Positions 7,750-18,074 of a DNA stretch of 64,000 nt are shown one piece after another. Under the pieces are notes generated by a model. That model did not search any database, was not told the DNA's origin, and was given only the letters and a program-made list of their open reading frames with translations. The stretch is from positions 1,996,558 to 2,060,557 of the forward strand of contig NZ_VLKC01000002.1 in assembly GCF_007830295.1 (NCBI RefSeq), read 5' to 3'. A program made the position numbers and the translations under genes. How positions within the stretch are numbered: the stretch's first letter is position 1; every line of letters starts with the position of its first letter. This stretch comes from Sporomusa sp. KB1 (GTDB lineage Bacteria > Bacillota > Negativicutes > Sporomusales > Sporomusaceae).

Positions 7750-9972
7750 TTGGACAATTACCGGCGCTGGCTGATAATAATAACCGTAATAGTATTTACA
7801 GCTGGCTGGCTGGGAATGAGTTTGGCGGTAAAGCTAACCGAAGAGGAGCTGCAGAGCAAGCTCTTGCTAAGGACTGTGACAGCAGCAACGATGATAAGTC
7901 ATGACCGGATAGCGCGGCTGACAGCAATGGCGGCTGACAGTGGTTCTTCTGATTACGAATATTTGCAGGAGCAGTTGATAGCTACGCGTGCGCTTAACAC
8001 CGACTGCCGATTTGTGTACTTGTTAAAAAGAATAGATAACCGGATGGTGTTTCTTGTGGACTCAGAGCCGGTGACTTCTGAAGACTACGTCCCGCCTGGT
8101 TACGAATATAAGCAGGCATCTGATGAGTTGTACCAAATATTTTCAGATGGCCAGGCTTTTATCGAGGGACCACTAAGCGATGAATGGGGAATATGGGTAT
8201 CCGGGATTGCTGCTGTGCGCGATCCGGCAGACGGGCGGGTGATTGCCGCTTTGGGCATGGATATAGCGGCTAGGGACTGGCAGGCCGCTATAGCTACTAC
8301 GCGGCTTACCGTCATGGGTGTTACACTAGCCGTACTGTTTATGATATATGCCTTGTTTTATGCACTACATACCTTAGCAAGAGCGGCTACCAGAGTATAC
8401 CAGGTGGAGAAACAGGCTAAAGAGGCGGTGGAGGCTGTTAGTCAGGCCAAAAGTCAGTTCCTGGCCTATTTAAGCCATGAAATCCGCACGCCGGTTAGTG
8501 GCATTTTGGGTGTGTGTGAGCTGTTGGAAACCACCTTGCTGGATAAATGCCAGCGGGACTATGTCAGTACAATTACTTACTCAGCCCGTTCCTTATTGAC
8601 GGTGCTTAACGAGGTATTGGATTTTTCTAAAATTGAAGCCAACAAAATGACAGTGGATAACATTGACTTCGCCTTTTGTCCCCTGGTGGAGGGGGTGGCT
8701 GCAATGCTGCAGGCAACTGCTCATAACAAAGGACTTGAGCTTAGCGTGACGATTGATCAAAGCATTCCGCAACTAGTGGGCGGTGATCCGACTAGGCTGC
8801 GGCAAGTCTTGCTGAATCTTGTTGGTAATGCGATAAAATTTACCGAAATGGGGAAGGTCGAAATCGCGGCCATATGCCTACGGCAAAATTCCAGTACAGT
8901 ACAGGTGAAAATTTCAGTTACTGATACGGGGATTGGTTTAGACTCCACTGAAATTGAGAAGCTGTTTCAACCCTTTGCTCAGGCAGACGGTGCCAATGCC
9001 CGTAAATATATGGGCTCAGGACTGGGTCTGTCCATATCAGGCCGCCTAATAAAACTAATGGGCGGTGAGATTGGAGTTATCAGTAGCAAAGGTGAAGGTT
9101 CTTCCTTTTGGTGTAGCATTCCTTTGGCAGTAATCAACTCAGCTAGTGAGTCAGTGGTTAATGAACCTGTTATCAATGCGCAGCCAATTGACGATGTACC
9201 TGCCTGGTTAACTCAGCCAGTGACCTTGGCAAAGGAGGCCGGCACTGTCCTTATTGTTGAGGATAATCCGGTAATTCAGCAGGTAGTTGTCTCCCAGCTT
9301 GGACATCTTGGTCTAACCGCTGATGTGGCTGGTAATGGTCAGGAAGCTGTGCAAAAGGCACTAAAAACAGGCTATAAACTGATTTTTATGGATTGTGGCT
9401 TGCCACTGTTGGATGGGATGGCTGCTACCCGTCTTATTCGGGACAAGGAAGCAGCCATTGGCGGGCATACTCCGATTATTGCTTTATCAGGCAAATCCAT
9501 GCCTGATGAACAGCAACAGTGCTTGGCCGCAGGGATGGATGATTGCCTGGTGAAGCCAGTTTCCCTTCAGGACATCAAACAAATGGTGGAGCGATGGCTG
9601 CCCCAGGAGGCCACTGATAGCATTGATAAAACTGTGCTTAGGGAGTTAAAACAATTAGCTGATAGTGGCCAGTCTGATCTGGATATATTTATTGATGCTT
9701 ATCTGGAGGAACTGCCAGTGCTTACTGATAAGCTCAGACAAGCCATGCTTGCCTGCAATAGCGCTCAAGTAAGTATGGTAGCTCATAGCTTAAGGTCAAT
9801 GAGTGGAACGATTGGGGCTAAACGCCTGAGTGAATTATTCAGTAGCTTGGAGCAAATTGCTATTAGGGATAGCTGTGATAATCATGCGGAAGCAAGAAGG
9901 CTGATGAGTAAAATTGATATAGAATGCAAGCAGGTGGGGCTAGCCCTTAAAAATGCTGCCCGCTTAGTATAA
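7750..9972 (+). CDS. Hybrid sensor histidine kinase with receiver and HPt domains
   Basis: Membrane sensor kinase with an internal phosphorelay. In order: transmembrane helix about 7-27, an extracytoplasmic sensor region about 30-180 (single-Cache-like), a second helix about 187-207, a dimerisation domain with phospho-accepting His243 in SHEIRTP, an ATPase domain with GNAIKF and the G-box GSGLGLSI, a receiver domain with VEDN and phospho-acceptor Asp548 in FMDCGLP, and a C-terminal HPt domain with His679 in AHSLRSM. The 740-residue length and domain order match BarA/ArcB-type kinases. The start is a TTG at 7750 after a GGGGGAGAAGGA purine tract. The response regulator 20 bp downstream is the likely partner. 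The signal is unknown. Confidence 0.9.
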   Translation: MDNYRRWLIIITVIVFTAGWLGMSLAVKLTEEELQSKLLLRTVTAATMISHDRIARLTAMAADSGSSDYEYLQEQLIATRALNTDCRFVYLLKRIDNRMVFLVDSEPVTSEDYVPPGYEYKQASDELYQIFSDGQAFIEGPLSDEWGIWVSGIAAVRDPADGRVIAALGMDIAARDWQAAIATTRLTVMGVTLAVLFMIYALFYALHTLARAATRVYQVEKQAKEAVEAVSQAKSQFLAYLSHEIRTPVSGILGVCELLETTLLDKCQRDYVSTITYSARSLLTVLNEVLDFSKIEANKMTVDNIDFAFCPLVEGVAAMLQATAHNKGLELSVTIDQSIPQLVGGDPTRLRQVLLNLVGNAIKFTEMGKVEIAAICLRQNSSTVQVKISVTDTGIGLDSTEIEKLFQPFAQADGANARKYMGSGLGLSISGRLIKLMGGEIGVISSKGEGSSFWCSIPLAVINSASESVVNEPVINAQPIDDVPAWLTQPVTLAKEAGTVLIVEDNPVIQQVVVSQLGHLGLTADVAGNGQEAVQKALKTGYKLIFMDCGLPLLDGMAATRLIRDKEAAIGGHTPIIALSGKSMPDEQQQCLAAGMDDCLVKPVSLQDIKQMVERWLPQEATDSIDKTVLRELKQLADSGQSDLDIFIDAYLEELPVLTDKLRQAMLACNSAQVSMVAHSLRSMSGTIGAKRLSELFSSLEQIAIRDSCDNHAEARRLMSKIDIECKQVGLALKNAARLV

Positions 9973-9992
9973 TGTAAAGGTAAGGTGAAAAT

Positions 9993-10787
9993 ATGGCGTA
10001 CCAGATATTATTGGTTGATGATGTGCTTTTAAATCGCAAAGTGGTTACAGTAGCATTAAGCGGCTTGCCGGACGTTGCCTTTCTGGAAGCAGCTGATGGT
10101 GTCAATGCGCTGAAGGTTATTCATAGTGAAACGATCAACCTGATTATTCTGGATCTCATTATGCCAGGTGAAGTAGCAGGCTTTGACGTATTGCGAGAAA
10201 TTAAGGCAAGTGTACTTTATAAGCACATTCCCATAATTGTTTATTCGGCCGTGTCGGATACGGCCAGTATCAAACAGGCACTGGAACTGGGAGCCTATGA
10301 TTATCTTATTAAGCCACTAAAGCCGCAGGAGTTACAAACCATTTTGCCGGAAAAGGTCAAAGATGCATTGCAGCTTCCTTCAAAAAAGGATGAACAGCAA
10401 CTTGCGGGAAGAGAGTCTTATGGGCAGGCTGCCAGGGGGCCGGACCAGCTTGTCATTGGGGTGGTTACTGAGGAAGAGGTGGCAACCATCAAATATTTGA
10501 CTGACCGTAAAGCCGAGCTCAAACTAAAGCTAAAAAGACTTATTGATATGGACAAGGAAGAGTTGTACTGCACTCTGTATGATATGATTATTCAGGAAAT
10601 GGGCGAAGTATCGACAGCTTGTGAACAATGGTGGGATGAAAAATATGACAAATATCAATGGGCCAACATTGTTGGTGACGAGATTGAGCTTGATTATGAC
10701 AATGGTCAGGTTTTGGTGAAAAATATGATGAAAGAGAGCAAAAAGCACCCAGAGGATGATCGCCAAGAACCAAATGCGAAGATATAA
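9993..10787 (+). CDS. Response regulator with unusual C-terminal extension
   Basis: The N-terminal 125 residues form a receiver domain: acidic pocket VDDV, phospho-acceptor Asp54 in LIILDLIMPG, and the conserved lysine in YLIKPLKP. The remaining 140 residues match no output domain I know. They are hydrophilic and acidic, with a helical lysine-rich stretch, and lack a helix-turn-helix, GGDEF, HD-GYP or methylesterase signature. It follows the hybrid kinase by 20 bp with an AAGGTAAGG ribosome site, so phosphotransfer from the kinase HPt domain is the natural inference. The output could be protein-protein interaction. A good terminator ends this two-gene unit. Confidence 0.85.
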   Translation: MAYQILLVDDVLLNRKVVTVALSGLPDVAFLEAADGVNALKVIHSETINLIILDLIMPGEVAGFDVLREIKASVLYKHIPIIVYSAVSDTASIKQALELGAYDYLIKPLKPQELQTILPEKVKDALQLPSKKDEQQLAGRESYGQAARGPDQLVIGVVTEEEVATIKYLTDRKAELKLKLKRLIDMDKEELYCTLYDMIIQEMGEVSTACEQWWDEKYDKYQWANIVGDEIELDYDNGQVLVKNMMKESKKHPEDDRQEPNAKI

Positions 10788-10878
10788 AATAGTTGAATGG
10801 TATATATCCCGCAGCAGGCTGTTGAATTAGCTAAAGCTGCTGGCTTCTAATAAGATAAGGATTTAATAAGGTCTAAAA

Positions 10879-10916
10879 GTGTCTGCCTGCATTTATGCGG
10901 GCAGGCGCTTTTTTTT
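10879..10916 (+). terminator. Rho-independent terminator after the kinase/regulator pair
   Basis: A 12-bp stem (10879-10890 with 10897-10908, including G-U pairs), 6-base loop, then eight T residues. It separates the signalling pair from the glycogen operon. Confidence 0.88.
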
Positions 10917-10986
10917 ATATGTTCTATAGTTAGCCCTTTCTGCATAAACTGGTTGTATCTGCCATAGGGTTGAAGGAGGGGACATT

Positions 10987-12147
10987 TTGAGGAATAAAGA
11001 ATGGATTGCAATGGTGTTGGCTGGAGGGCGGGGCACACGGTTGGGCGTGTTGACAGAGGCGGTAGCCAAACCTGCCGTGCCATTTGGCGGTCAATACCGC
11101 ATTATTGATTTTACTTTAAGCAATTGTAAAAATTCCGGAATAGATACTGTAGGCATCTTAACTCAGTATCAGCCACTTACCCTGCATGCATACATTGGTA
11201 ATGGTGCCGGCTGGGATCTTGACTGCAAAGGAGGAGGCGGAGTACATATGTTGCCGCCATATGCCAGCGCAACGGGCGGCGAATGGTATACAGGAACAGC
11301 TGATGCGGTGTATAAAAACAGAGAGTTTATTGAGCAGTTTGAGCCACAGTATGTAGTGGTGTTATCAGGTGACCATATATATAAGATGGATTATAGTGTC
11401 ATGCTTGAACAGCATAAGCTGAGGCAAGCTGATGTTACGGTTGGCGTACTGGAAGTGCCCTGGCGGGAAGCTAACCGATTCGGAATTATGGAGACAACGG
11501 CTAGTGGCCGAATCATTGATTTTGTCGAAAAACCCTATCATCCCAAGGGAAATCAGGCATCTATGGGTGTGTATATTTTTACCTGGAATGCGTTAAAACA
11601 ATATTTGATAAAGGATGCGGCTCAGGTGAGTTCCAGCCATGATTTTGGCAAAAACATTATTCCGACCATGTTAGCCGCTGGCCAGCGCATGTATGCTTAC
11701 CATTTTAATGGCTACTGGAAAGATGTGGGGACACTAGCTAGTTATTGGGAAGCCAATATGGATTTGTTGGGGGACTCACCAAAAATAGAACTTGACGACG
11801 CGGCATGGCCGGTGTACTCACCGGGGCGGAGTCTGCCGCCCCACTATCATGGTGCTATGGCCAGAGTAAGCAGTTCTTTAGTCGCCGGAGGCGTTACTAT
11901 CTTGGGAGAGGTGGAAAACTCGGTTATTTTTCCAGGAGCCTATATTGGGGATGGAGTTAAGGTGAAAAATAGTGTTATTATGCCTTATGCCAGGATGGAG
12001 CAAAATTCGAGCGTTGACGGTGCTATAGTTATTCCCAATACGGTAATTACTGCCAGGATGAATGGCGAGGAGGATAGCGGTATTATTCAGGTTGTCGCCC
12101 GGTCAACAACCCAAGAGGCTGTGGTACAGGTTAGTTTGGCGGTGTAA
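10987..12147 (+). CDS. glgC: Glucose-1-phosphate adenylyltransferase, copy 1
   Basis: Makes ADP-glucose from ATP and glucose-1-phosphate, the committed step of glycogen synthesis. The 386-residue protein has the N-terminal pyrophosphorylase signature [10 protein letters not shown], the TGTADAV segment, the catalytic-site motif [10 protein letters not shown] and the glucose-1-P binding region around [11 protein letters not shown]-terminal left-handed beta-helix ([21 protein letters not shown]) follows. The start is TTG at 10987 after AAGGAGG. Residue composition and length are standard for catalytic GlgC. It is the first gene of the glycogen operon. A second GlgC is encoded at 14177. Confidence 0.93.
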   Translation: MRNKEWIAMVLAGGRGTRLGVLTEAVAKPAVPFGGQYRIIDFTLSNCKNSGIDTVGILTQYQPLTLHAYIGNGAGWDLDCKGGGGVHMLPPYASATGGEWYTGTADAVYKNREFIEQFEPQYVVVLSGDHIYKMDYSVMLEQHKLRQADVTVGVLEVPWREANRFGIMETTASGRIIDFVEKPYHPKGNQASMGVYIFTWNALKQYLIKDAAQVSSSHDFGKNIIPTMLAAGQRMYAYHFNGYWKDVGTLASYWEANMDLLGDSPKIELDDAAWPVYSPGRSLPPHYHGAMARVSSSLVAGGVTILGEVENSVIFPGAYIGDGVKVKNSVIMPYARMEQNSSVDGAIVIPNTVITARMNGEEDSGIIQVVARSTTQEAVVQVSLAV

Positions 12148-12177
12148 GATATATAATAGCATTAGGAATGCAAATAG

Positions 12178-12206
12178 TTGACAGGAAATATGTATATTAA
12201 TAGAGA
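12178..12206 (+). promoter_or_regulatory. Possible sigma-A promoter before glgB
   Basis: A perfect -35 hexamer TTGACA at 12178-12183 lies in the 110-bp gap between glgC and glgB. With 17-bp spacing the -10 would be TAGAGA, a weak match, so this is tentative. A separate start would let glgB and downstream genes be transcribed apart from the first glgC. Confidence 0.35.
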
Positions 12207-12257
12207 AACGTATAAAGAAAATAACAGTTTATTATAGGTGATAAAGGATGATTAACA

Positions 12258-14204
12258 ATGACTGCTGCTTGCTTTAGTGATCAAGAGTTGTACTTGTTTC
12301 ATGAAGGTACTCTGCAACGCAGTTACCGCCTGCTGGGGGCACATGTGGCAGCGGATGGACACGGGGTACGCTTTACCGTATGGGCGCCTAATGCGCAGGC
12401 TGTTCGGGTTATTGGTGATTTTAACAATTGGAATGGCAGTAGACATGGAATGGAAAGAATCAGCACCTGCGGTGTTTGGGGTCTGGTTATTCCTGGGGTT
12501 ACAGTCGGCGATAGTTATAAATATGAGATTATTACTGCTGGAGGCGAGATACTGCATAAGGCAGATCCCTATGCATTTGCTGCAGAAATCAGACCCAAGA
12601 CGGCATCAAAGGTGGCCTGCCTTGCTGGTTACACCTGGCAGGATGCGGCCTGGCGGGAAAATAAGTCCAAGCAGTCTCTTTATGAACAACCTATGAATAT
12701 TTATGAAGTGGATTTGGGTTCATGGAAACGGGACAGTGATCGCCAGTGGCTCTCCTACCGGGAGCTAGCGCCGGAACTAGCCGACTATGCCGCCAATATG
12801 GGCTACACCCATATTGAACTGTTACCTGTGGCGGAGCATCCTTTTGACGGGTCATGGGGCTATCAGGCTACAGGCTATTACGCGGTTACCAGCCGCTATG
12901 GTTTGCCAGAAGATTTTATGTTTCTGGTAGACTGCTGTCACCGGCGGGGAATTGGGGTTATTCTGGACTGGGTCCCCGGGCATTTTTGTAAAGATGCCCA
13001 TGGTCTGGCAGCTTTTGATGGTACAACACTCTATGAATATGCTGATTCGAACCGGAAGGAAAATCGCGGCTGGGGTACGCTGAATTTTGATCTTGGCCGG
13101 CCTGAGGTTATGAGCTTTCTTATTTCTAATGTGCTGTTTTGGATGGAACTATACCATATTGATGGCATTAGAATTGATGCTGTTGCCAACATGTTATATC
13201 TGAATTATGGGAAAGAAGACGGAGAATGGACACCGAATTGTCATGGCGGCGCAGAAAACCTGGAGGCTATCAGTTTTTTACGACGACTTAATGAAGCTGT
13301 TTTTGCCAGTTTCCCAGCGGCCTTGGTTATTGCGGAGGATTCAACAGCTTGGCCGCTAGTTACTCATCCCACTTATCTGGGGGGGCTTGGTTTCAACTTT
13401 AAATGGAATATGGGCTGGATGAACGATATGCTGCGCTATATGGAGCTTGATCCGCTGCAGCGCCAGTACCATCATAACTTAATAACTTTCTCTTTTATGT
13501 ACGCGTTTTCAGAAAATTTTGTTTTGCCTTTATCGCATGATGAGGTGGTTCATGGCAAGCGGTCATTGCTTGATAAAATGCCGGGGGATTACTGGCAGAA
13601 GTTCGCTAATTTGCGGGCTTTTTATGCCTACATGATGGCTCACCCGGGTAAAAAGCTGCTATTTATGGGTGGAGAATTTGGCCAGTTTATTGAATGGAAT
13701 TACCAGGATAGCCTGGATTGGCATTTGTTAGACTATGAAATGCATGGTAAGCTGCATAACTATGTCCGGGATCTGAATCATTTTTATTTGGAAAACCCGG
13801 CAATGTGGCAAAATGACCGGGATTGGCGGGGATTTTCCTGGATTGACTGCCAGGATTGGCAGCAGAGTGTCCTGGTATTTAAACGGCAAGGACTGCAGGC
13901 AGATGATTTTATTATTGCGGTAGTAAACTTTACACCCGTTGTTCGGCTAGAATACCGGATTGGTGTGCCAGAGGCCGAGTATTATCTTGAGGTACTTAAT
14001 AGCGATAGCTTGATTTACGGCGGTTCTGGTCAAGGTAACACTGGCAAAAGGGTGCCTGTGGCAGTGGCTTGCCATAACCAGCCGAATTCGTTGGTTATTA
14101 CGTTGCCGCCGTTGGCGACGGTATATTTTAAGCCGATAGGCTGCCGGAAACAGTATACCATAGGGAGTGAAGCACTTTGCGCAGTAAAGAATGCGTTGCC
14201 ATGA
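12258..14204 (+). CDS. glgB: 1,4-alpha-glucan branching enzyme
   Basis: Introduces alpha-1,6 branches into glycogen. The 648-residue protein has an N-terminal CBM48 domain ([21 protein letters not shown]), a GH13 barrel and a C-terminal beta domain. The catalytic residues are visible: nucleophile Asp307 in GIRIDAVAN, acid/base Glu360 in IAEDSTAWP, and the transition-state Asp in [10 protein letters not shown]. These signatures are specific to GlgB over other amylases. The ATG at 12258 is preceded by an AAAGGA tract. Its 3' end overlaps the next glgC start by 28 bp, so translation of the two is probably coupled. Confidence 0.94.
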   Translation: MTAACFSDQELYLFHEGTLQRSYRLLGAHVAADGHGVRFTVWAPNAQAVRVIGDFNNWNGSRHGMERISTCGVWGLVIPGVTVGDSYKYEIITAGGEILHKADPYAFAAEIRPKTASKVACLAGYTWQDAAWRENKSKQSLYEQPMNIYEVDLGSWKRDSDRQWLSYRELAPELADYAANMGYTHIELLPVAEHPFDGSWGYQATGYYAVTSRYGLPEDFMFLVDCCHRRGIGVILDWVPGHFCKDAHGLAAFDGTTLYEYADSNRKENRGWGTLNFDLGRPEVMSFLISNVLFWMELYHIDGIRIDAVANMLYLNYGKEDGEWTPNCHGGAENLEAISFLRRLNEAVFASFPAALVIAEDSTAWPLVTHPTYLGGLGFNFKWNMGWMNDMLRYMELDPLQRQYHHNLITFSFMYAFSENFVLPLSHDEVVHGKRSLLDKMPGDYWQKFANLRAFYAYMMAHPGKKLLFMGGEFGQFIEWNYQDSLDWHLLDYEMHGKLHNYVRDLNHFYLENPAMWQNDRDWRGFSWIDCQDWQQSVLVFKRQGLQADDFIIAVVNFTPVVRLEYRIGVPEAEYYLEVLNSDSLIYGGSGQGNTGKRVPVAVACHNQPNSLVITLPPLATVYFKPIGCRKQYTIGSEALCAVKNALP

Positions 14205-15376
14205 TTTTGGCTGGTGGTCAGGGAAGTCGACTCGGAACGTTGACCAAAAAGCTGGCCAAACCTGCAGTACCATTTGGCGGTAAGTACCGAATTATTGATT
14301 TTCCTCTCAGTAATTGTTATAACTCCGGGATTAATACGGTCGGCGTGCTTACCCAGTATCAGCCGCTCGCGCTTCATTCCTACATCGGAATTGGCAGTGC
14401 CTGGGATCTTGACCGGCGGGATGGCGGTGTCTACGTATTGCCGCCCTATGTACGGGAAAAGGGTGGTGAATGGTATAAAGGGACCGCTGATGCCATCTTC
14501 CAAAACATTAACTTTATTGAGATGTTTAATCCTGAGTATGTACTGATATTGTCAGGTGACCATATCTATAAAATGGATTATTCTCGTATGCTTGATTACC
14601 ACAAAAGCAAGCAGGCTGATGTTACCATTGCCGTTATTGCGGTGCCATGGGAGGAAGCCGGCCGGTTTGGTATTATGAATACGGCTACAGATGACCGGAT
14701 TGTCGAATTTGAGGAAAAGCCAAAGAAACCTAAGAGTAATTTGGCTTCGATGGGGATATATGTATTTAGCTGGGCGGCGTTGCGCTCCTATTTGACAGCC
14801 GATGCTATTGACACTAAATCCAGCCATGATTTTGGCAAAGATGTTATTCCGCAAATGCTTGCCGGCAATGAGCGGTTATGTGCCTATCATTTTGACGGCT
14901 ATTGGAAAGATGTTGGTACAGTGGAAAGCTTCTGGGAGGCCAATATGGATCTTCTCAGCGATGAGCCTGCCTTGGACTTATATGACCCGGATTGGCGGAT
15001 TTATTCGGTAAACCCGACCCAGCCCCCCCATGTGATTGCCGATACAGCAAGCGTAGTTTGTTCGTTGATTAGTGAAGGCTGCCAGGTTCTGGGGCAAGTG
15101 GAAAATTCAGTGTTATTTCCTGGGGTGTTTATTGGGGAAGGTGCAATAGTTAAAGATTCTATTATTATGCCTTATGCGTCAATAGGTGCAAACGCCATAG
15201 TTTCCAAAGCTATTATTGGACGAAAATCAAGGGTTGAAGCCAATGCGCAGCTGGGGGTTAATCAGCTGGAACAAGAAGCCAGTCACTGGTTTTCAGGCAT
15301 AACGTTGATCGGCGACAACCTGACAATTAGCAGAGAGACCAAGATTCGGCGTAATGCGCTGCTTGCCCGGTCGTAA
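14177..15376 (+). CDS. glgC: Glucose-1-phosphate adenylyltransferase, copy 2
   Basis: A second full-length GlgC of 399 residues with the same motifs as copy 1: [42 protein letters not shown] and a C-terminal beta-helix. It starts at a TTG (14177) inside the end of glgB after GGAGTG. The two GlgC proteins are clearly paralogous but differ at many positions, so the duplication is not recent. In Firmicutes GlgC commonly pairs with GlgD as a heterotetramer. This copy is next to glgD and is the more likely partner, leaving copy 1 possibly as a differently regulated enzyme; that assignment is inference. Confidence 0.92.
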   Translation: MRSKECVAMILAGGQGSRLGTLTKKLAKPAVPFGGKYRIIDFPLSNCYNSGINTVGVLTQYQPLALHSYIGIGSAWDLDRRDGGVYVLPPYVREKGGEWYKGTADAIFQNINFIEMFNPEYVLILSGDHIYKMDYSRMLDYHKSKQADVTIAVIAVPWEEAGRFGIMNTATDDRIVEFEEKPKKPKSNLASMGIYVFSWAALRSYLTADAIDTKSSHDFGKDVIPQMLAGNERLCAYHFDGYWKDVGTVESFWEANMDLLSDEPALDLYDPDWRIYSVNPTQPPHVIADTASVVCSLISEGCQVLGQVENSVLFPGVFIGEGAIVKDSIIMPYASIGANAIVSKAIIGRKSRVEANAQLGVNQLEQEASHWFSGITLIGDNLTISRETKIRRNALLARS

Positions 15377-15412
15377 TTCCTAGAAAGCCAGATAGCGTTA
15401 GGGGGAGTAAGC

Positions 15413-16537
15413 TTGTTAAAGAATACGATGGGTATTATCAATTTACATGAAAGTCATGAGTCATTCCGGGAGATAACCAAGCATCGTCCGCTTGCGGCTA
15501 TTCCTTTTGCCGGCCGTTATCGGCTAATAGACTTTGTACTATCTAATTTCATTAATTCCGGGATAACTAATGTTGGCATTTTATCTGCAGGCAATTCCCG
15601 TGCGCTTTCCGATCATATCCGCTCTGGTAAGGAATGGGACTTGGCCCGTAAGCGGGATGGTTTATTCTTATTGCCTTCCTGGCAGACTGGCAATGTACAG
15701 GGGGCATTTCCCAATGATTTAGCTGACTTTTTCAGTAATCTTGACTATATCAAAAGCAGCCGTCAACGTTTTGCCTTGCTCTCAGGCAGTCGGGCGGTTT
15801 GTAATATTAACTTCGAGGCTGCCTATAATTACCACCTTGAGAAAGAGGCGGATATAACAGTATTATACAAAGAATATAGTATTGCAGAGGCCAAAGGCTT
15901 ATCTGAGGCTACTATGCTCGAGACTGGCAGTGATGGCAGGGTTATTGATATGGAGGTATGTCCGGTAAATCCCCGCAGCAATAAATTGTCACTGGAGATG
16001 ATTCTTTTGGAACGGCAGCTGCTGGTGGATTTGATTGATGCCAGCGTGTCAAGGGGCGGGACTAATTTCACCCGCGATTGTATTATGAGAAATATGGAAA
16101 ACCTCAAAATTTACGGGTTTCCCTTTACTGGTTATTTGGCCCGTATTGACTCTATGCAAAATTATTTTGACCATAGTATGAAACTCTTGACCCAAGAAAT
16201 ATGGCAGGAAATCTTCTTTGCCCATGGCTCCATTTATACCAAGGTAAAAGATGAAGCGCCGGCAAAATACCAGCGGGATGCGATGGTTAAATCGTCGCTG
16301 GTAGCCAATGGTTCAGTTATAGCGGGTAAGGTTGAAAATAGTGTTTTGTTTAGGGGTGTCAAGGTGCATAAAGATGCCCGGGTCACAAACAGTATTGTCA
16401 TGCAAAAAGGGGAAATTGGCCCAGGTGCAGTTATTGAGAATGTAATCTGTGATAAAGATGTAAGGATTACAGCAGGCAAAAAACTCAAAGGAGAATTAAA
16501 TCACCCGATTGTGATTGAGAAAGGGACAGTGATTTAA
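15413..16537 (+). CDS. glgD: Glucose-1-phosphate adenylyltransferase regulatory subunit GlgD
   Basis: Non-catalytic or weakly catalytic partner of GlgC. The 374-residue protein shares the fold but lacks the glycine-rich nucleotide signature at its N-terminus: LKNTMGIINLHESHE replaces the [10 protein letters not shown] region, as is typical of GlgD. The catalytic [10 protein letters not shown] is replaced by SGSRAVCNINF. The beta-helix C-terminus is retained (NSVLFRGVKVH, NSIVMQKGEIG). The TTG start at 15413 follows GGGGGAG. It lies 36 bp after glgC copy 2 and 1 bp before glgA. GlgD is known to modulate the activity of GlgC heterotetramers in Bacillus and related bacteria. Confidence 0.92.
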   Translation: MLKNTMGIINLHESHESFREITKHRPLAAIPFAGRYRLIDFVLSNFINSGITNVGILSAGNSRALSDHIRSGKEWDLARKRDGLFLLPSWQTGNVQGAFPNDLADFFSNLDYIKSSRQRFALLSGSRAVCNINFEAAYNYHLEKEADITVLYKEYSIAEAKGLSEATMLETGSDGRVIDMEVCPVNPRSNKLSLEMILLERQLLVDLIDASVSRGGTNFTRDCIMRNMENLKIYGFPFTGYLARIDSMQNYFDHSMKLLTQEIWQEIFFAHGSIYTKVKDEAPAKYQRDAMVKSSLVANGSVIAGKVENSVLFRGVKVHKDARVTNSIVMQKGEIGPGAVIENVICDKDVRITAGKKLKGELNHPIVIEKGTVI

Positions 16538-16538
16538 T

Positions 16539-17993
16539 ATGCTAAAAGTACTATTTGTAGCATCGGAAGCAGCGCCATTTGCCAAAACGGGTGGTTTGGG
16601 TGATGTAATTGGTTCTTTGCCCAAGGAATTGAGTAACCAGGAGATTGATGTTCGGGTCATTATGCCTAAATACAGTGCTATCCCGGCCGGGTTTGAGGGG
16701 CAGATGGTGCAAAAGGCAATCCTTACCGTACCTGTAGGCTGGCGCCAACAATATACCGGGCTGTTTGAACTTGCGTATCAGGGGATTACCTGGTATTTTG
16801 TCGATAATGAGTATTATTTTAAGCGTGACAGCCTGTATGGTCATTACGACGAGGCCGAGCGTTTCGCCTATTTTTGCCGGGCTGTACTAGAAGCATTGCC
16901 CCAGCTGGATTTCATACCTGATATTATTCATTGTCATGATTGGCAGACAGGGCCGCTGGCGGCCATGCTCAAGCTGCAGTATCTTGCAAGAGCCGAATAT
17001 GCAGCAATCAAAACAGTATTTACCATCCATAACTTAATGTACCAGGGGATTTTCTCGGGTGATATACTGAATGATTTGCTTAGTTTGCCAAACAGTGCCT
17101 TTACAGCCGACGGCCTGGAATTTTACGGACAGGTGAATTATCTAAAAGCAGGGCTAGCCTTCAGCGATGTTGTTACTACTGTCAGTAAGTCATATGCTGA
17201 AGAGATACGGCAGCCGTATTTTGGTGAAAATCTGGATGGGTTCCTGATTAAACGGCAAGCTGACATCTATGGTATTGTTAATGGCATTGACTATGAAGTA
17301 TATAATCCGGCTGTCGATCCAGATATTTATAGCAACTATGCTTGGTCGGATAGTAGCAAACGGTTTGACAACAAGCTTAAGCTGCAAAGTGAGTTAGGAT
17401 TGCCTGTAGACAAGCGTATTCCGCTTATTGGCATTGTCTCCCGCCTGGTAGCTTCGAAGGGTTTGGATTTGATTGACCATGTCATGGAAGAATTGTTAGC
17501 TCTTGATGTACAGGTGGTTGTGCTGGGAACAGGGGAAGAACGTTATGAGAAACTGTTTAGTGAGGCAGCTTGGCGTCATCCGGCTAAAGTAGCGGCAAAT
17601 ATTTATTTTTCGGATACGTTAGCCCACAGGATTTATGCCGGCTCAGATTTGTTTTTGATGCCTTCGCGGTTTGAACCGTGTGGCATTGGTCAAATGATTG
17701 CTCTTAGGTATGGAAGTATACCCATTGTGCGTGAGGTGGGCGGCCTCAAGGATACGGTTATTCCTTTTAATTTAGAGACCGGGCAGGGTAATGGTTTTGT
17801 TTTTACCAACTATAATGCGCATGAGATGCTCTGGGCAGTTGAGCAGGCGGTAGAGCTGTACCAGGATAAAACGCAGTGGCATAAGTTGATTAAAAATGCC
17901 ATGCAGGCTGAGCATAGCTGGCAACAATCAGCTAGCCAGTATTGTCAGCTTTATAAGAAGTTGACAGGGAACAGAGAATGTATTGTAACATGA
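16539..17993 (+). CDS. glgA: Glycogen synthase (ADP-glucose)
   Basis: GT5 glycosyltransferase that elongates alpha-1,4-glucan from ADP-glucose. The 484-residue protein has the diagnostic N-terminal AKTGGLGDV motif with Lys16 as ADP-glucose ligand, HCHDWQTG in the first domain, and the C-terminal SRFEPCGIGQ and REVGGLKDTV motifs of the nucleotide-binding domain. The ATG at 16539 begins immediately after the glgD stop, indicating translational coupling. It uses the product of the GlgC/GlgD enzymes encoded upstream. No unusual insertions are seen. Confidence 0.95.
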   Translation: MLKVLFVASEAAPFAKTGGLGDVIGSLPKELSNQEIDVRVIMPKYSAIPAGFEGQMVQKAILTVPVGWRQQYTGLFELAYQGITWYFVDNEYYFKRDSLYGHYDEAERFAYFCRAVLEALPQLDFIPDIIHCHDWQTGPLAAMLKLQYLARAEYAAIKTVFTIHNLMYQGIFSGDILNDLLSLPNSAFTADGLEFYGQVNYLKAGLAFSDVVTTVSKSYAEEIRQPYFGENLDGFLIKRQADIYGIVNGIDYEVYNPAVDPDIYSNYAWSDSSKRFDNKLKLQSELGLPVDKRIPLIGIVSRLVASKGLDLIDHVMEELLALDVQVVVLGTGEERYEKLFSEAAWRHPAKVAANIYFSDTLAHRIYAGSDLFLMPSRFEPCGIGQMIALRYGSIPIVREVGGLKDTVIPFNLETGQGNGFVFTNYNAHEMLWAVEQAVELYQDKTQWHKLIKNAMQAEHSWQQSASQYCQLYKKLTGNRECIVT

Positions 17994-18074
17994 GCTAGTA
18001 AAGAATTTTGCAGGCGCCTTTAATGCGTTGGATATAGATGGGGACTGGAGTTGATTTACGAAGGGGATGGATCA

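Noticed and set aside
12252..12557. Reverse-strand frame over the start of glgB
   Set aside because: Antisense shadow of the CBM48 domain; no ribosome site and no recognisable protein.
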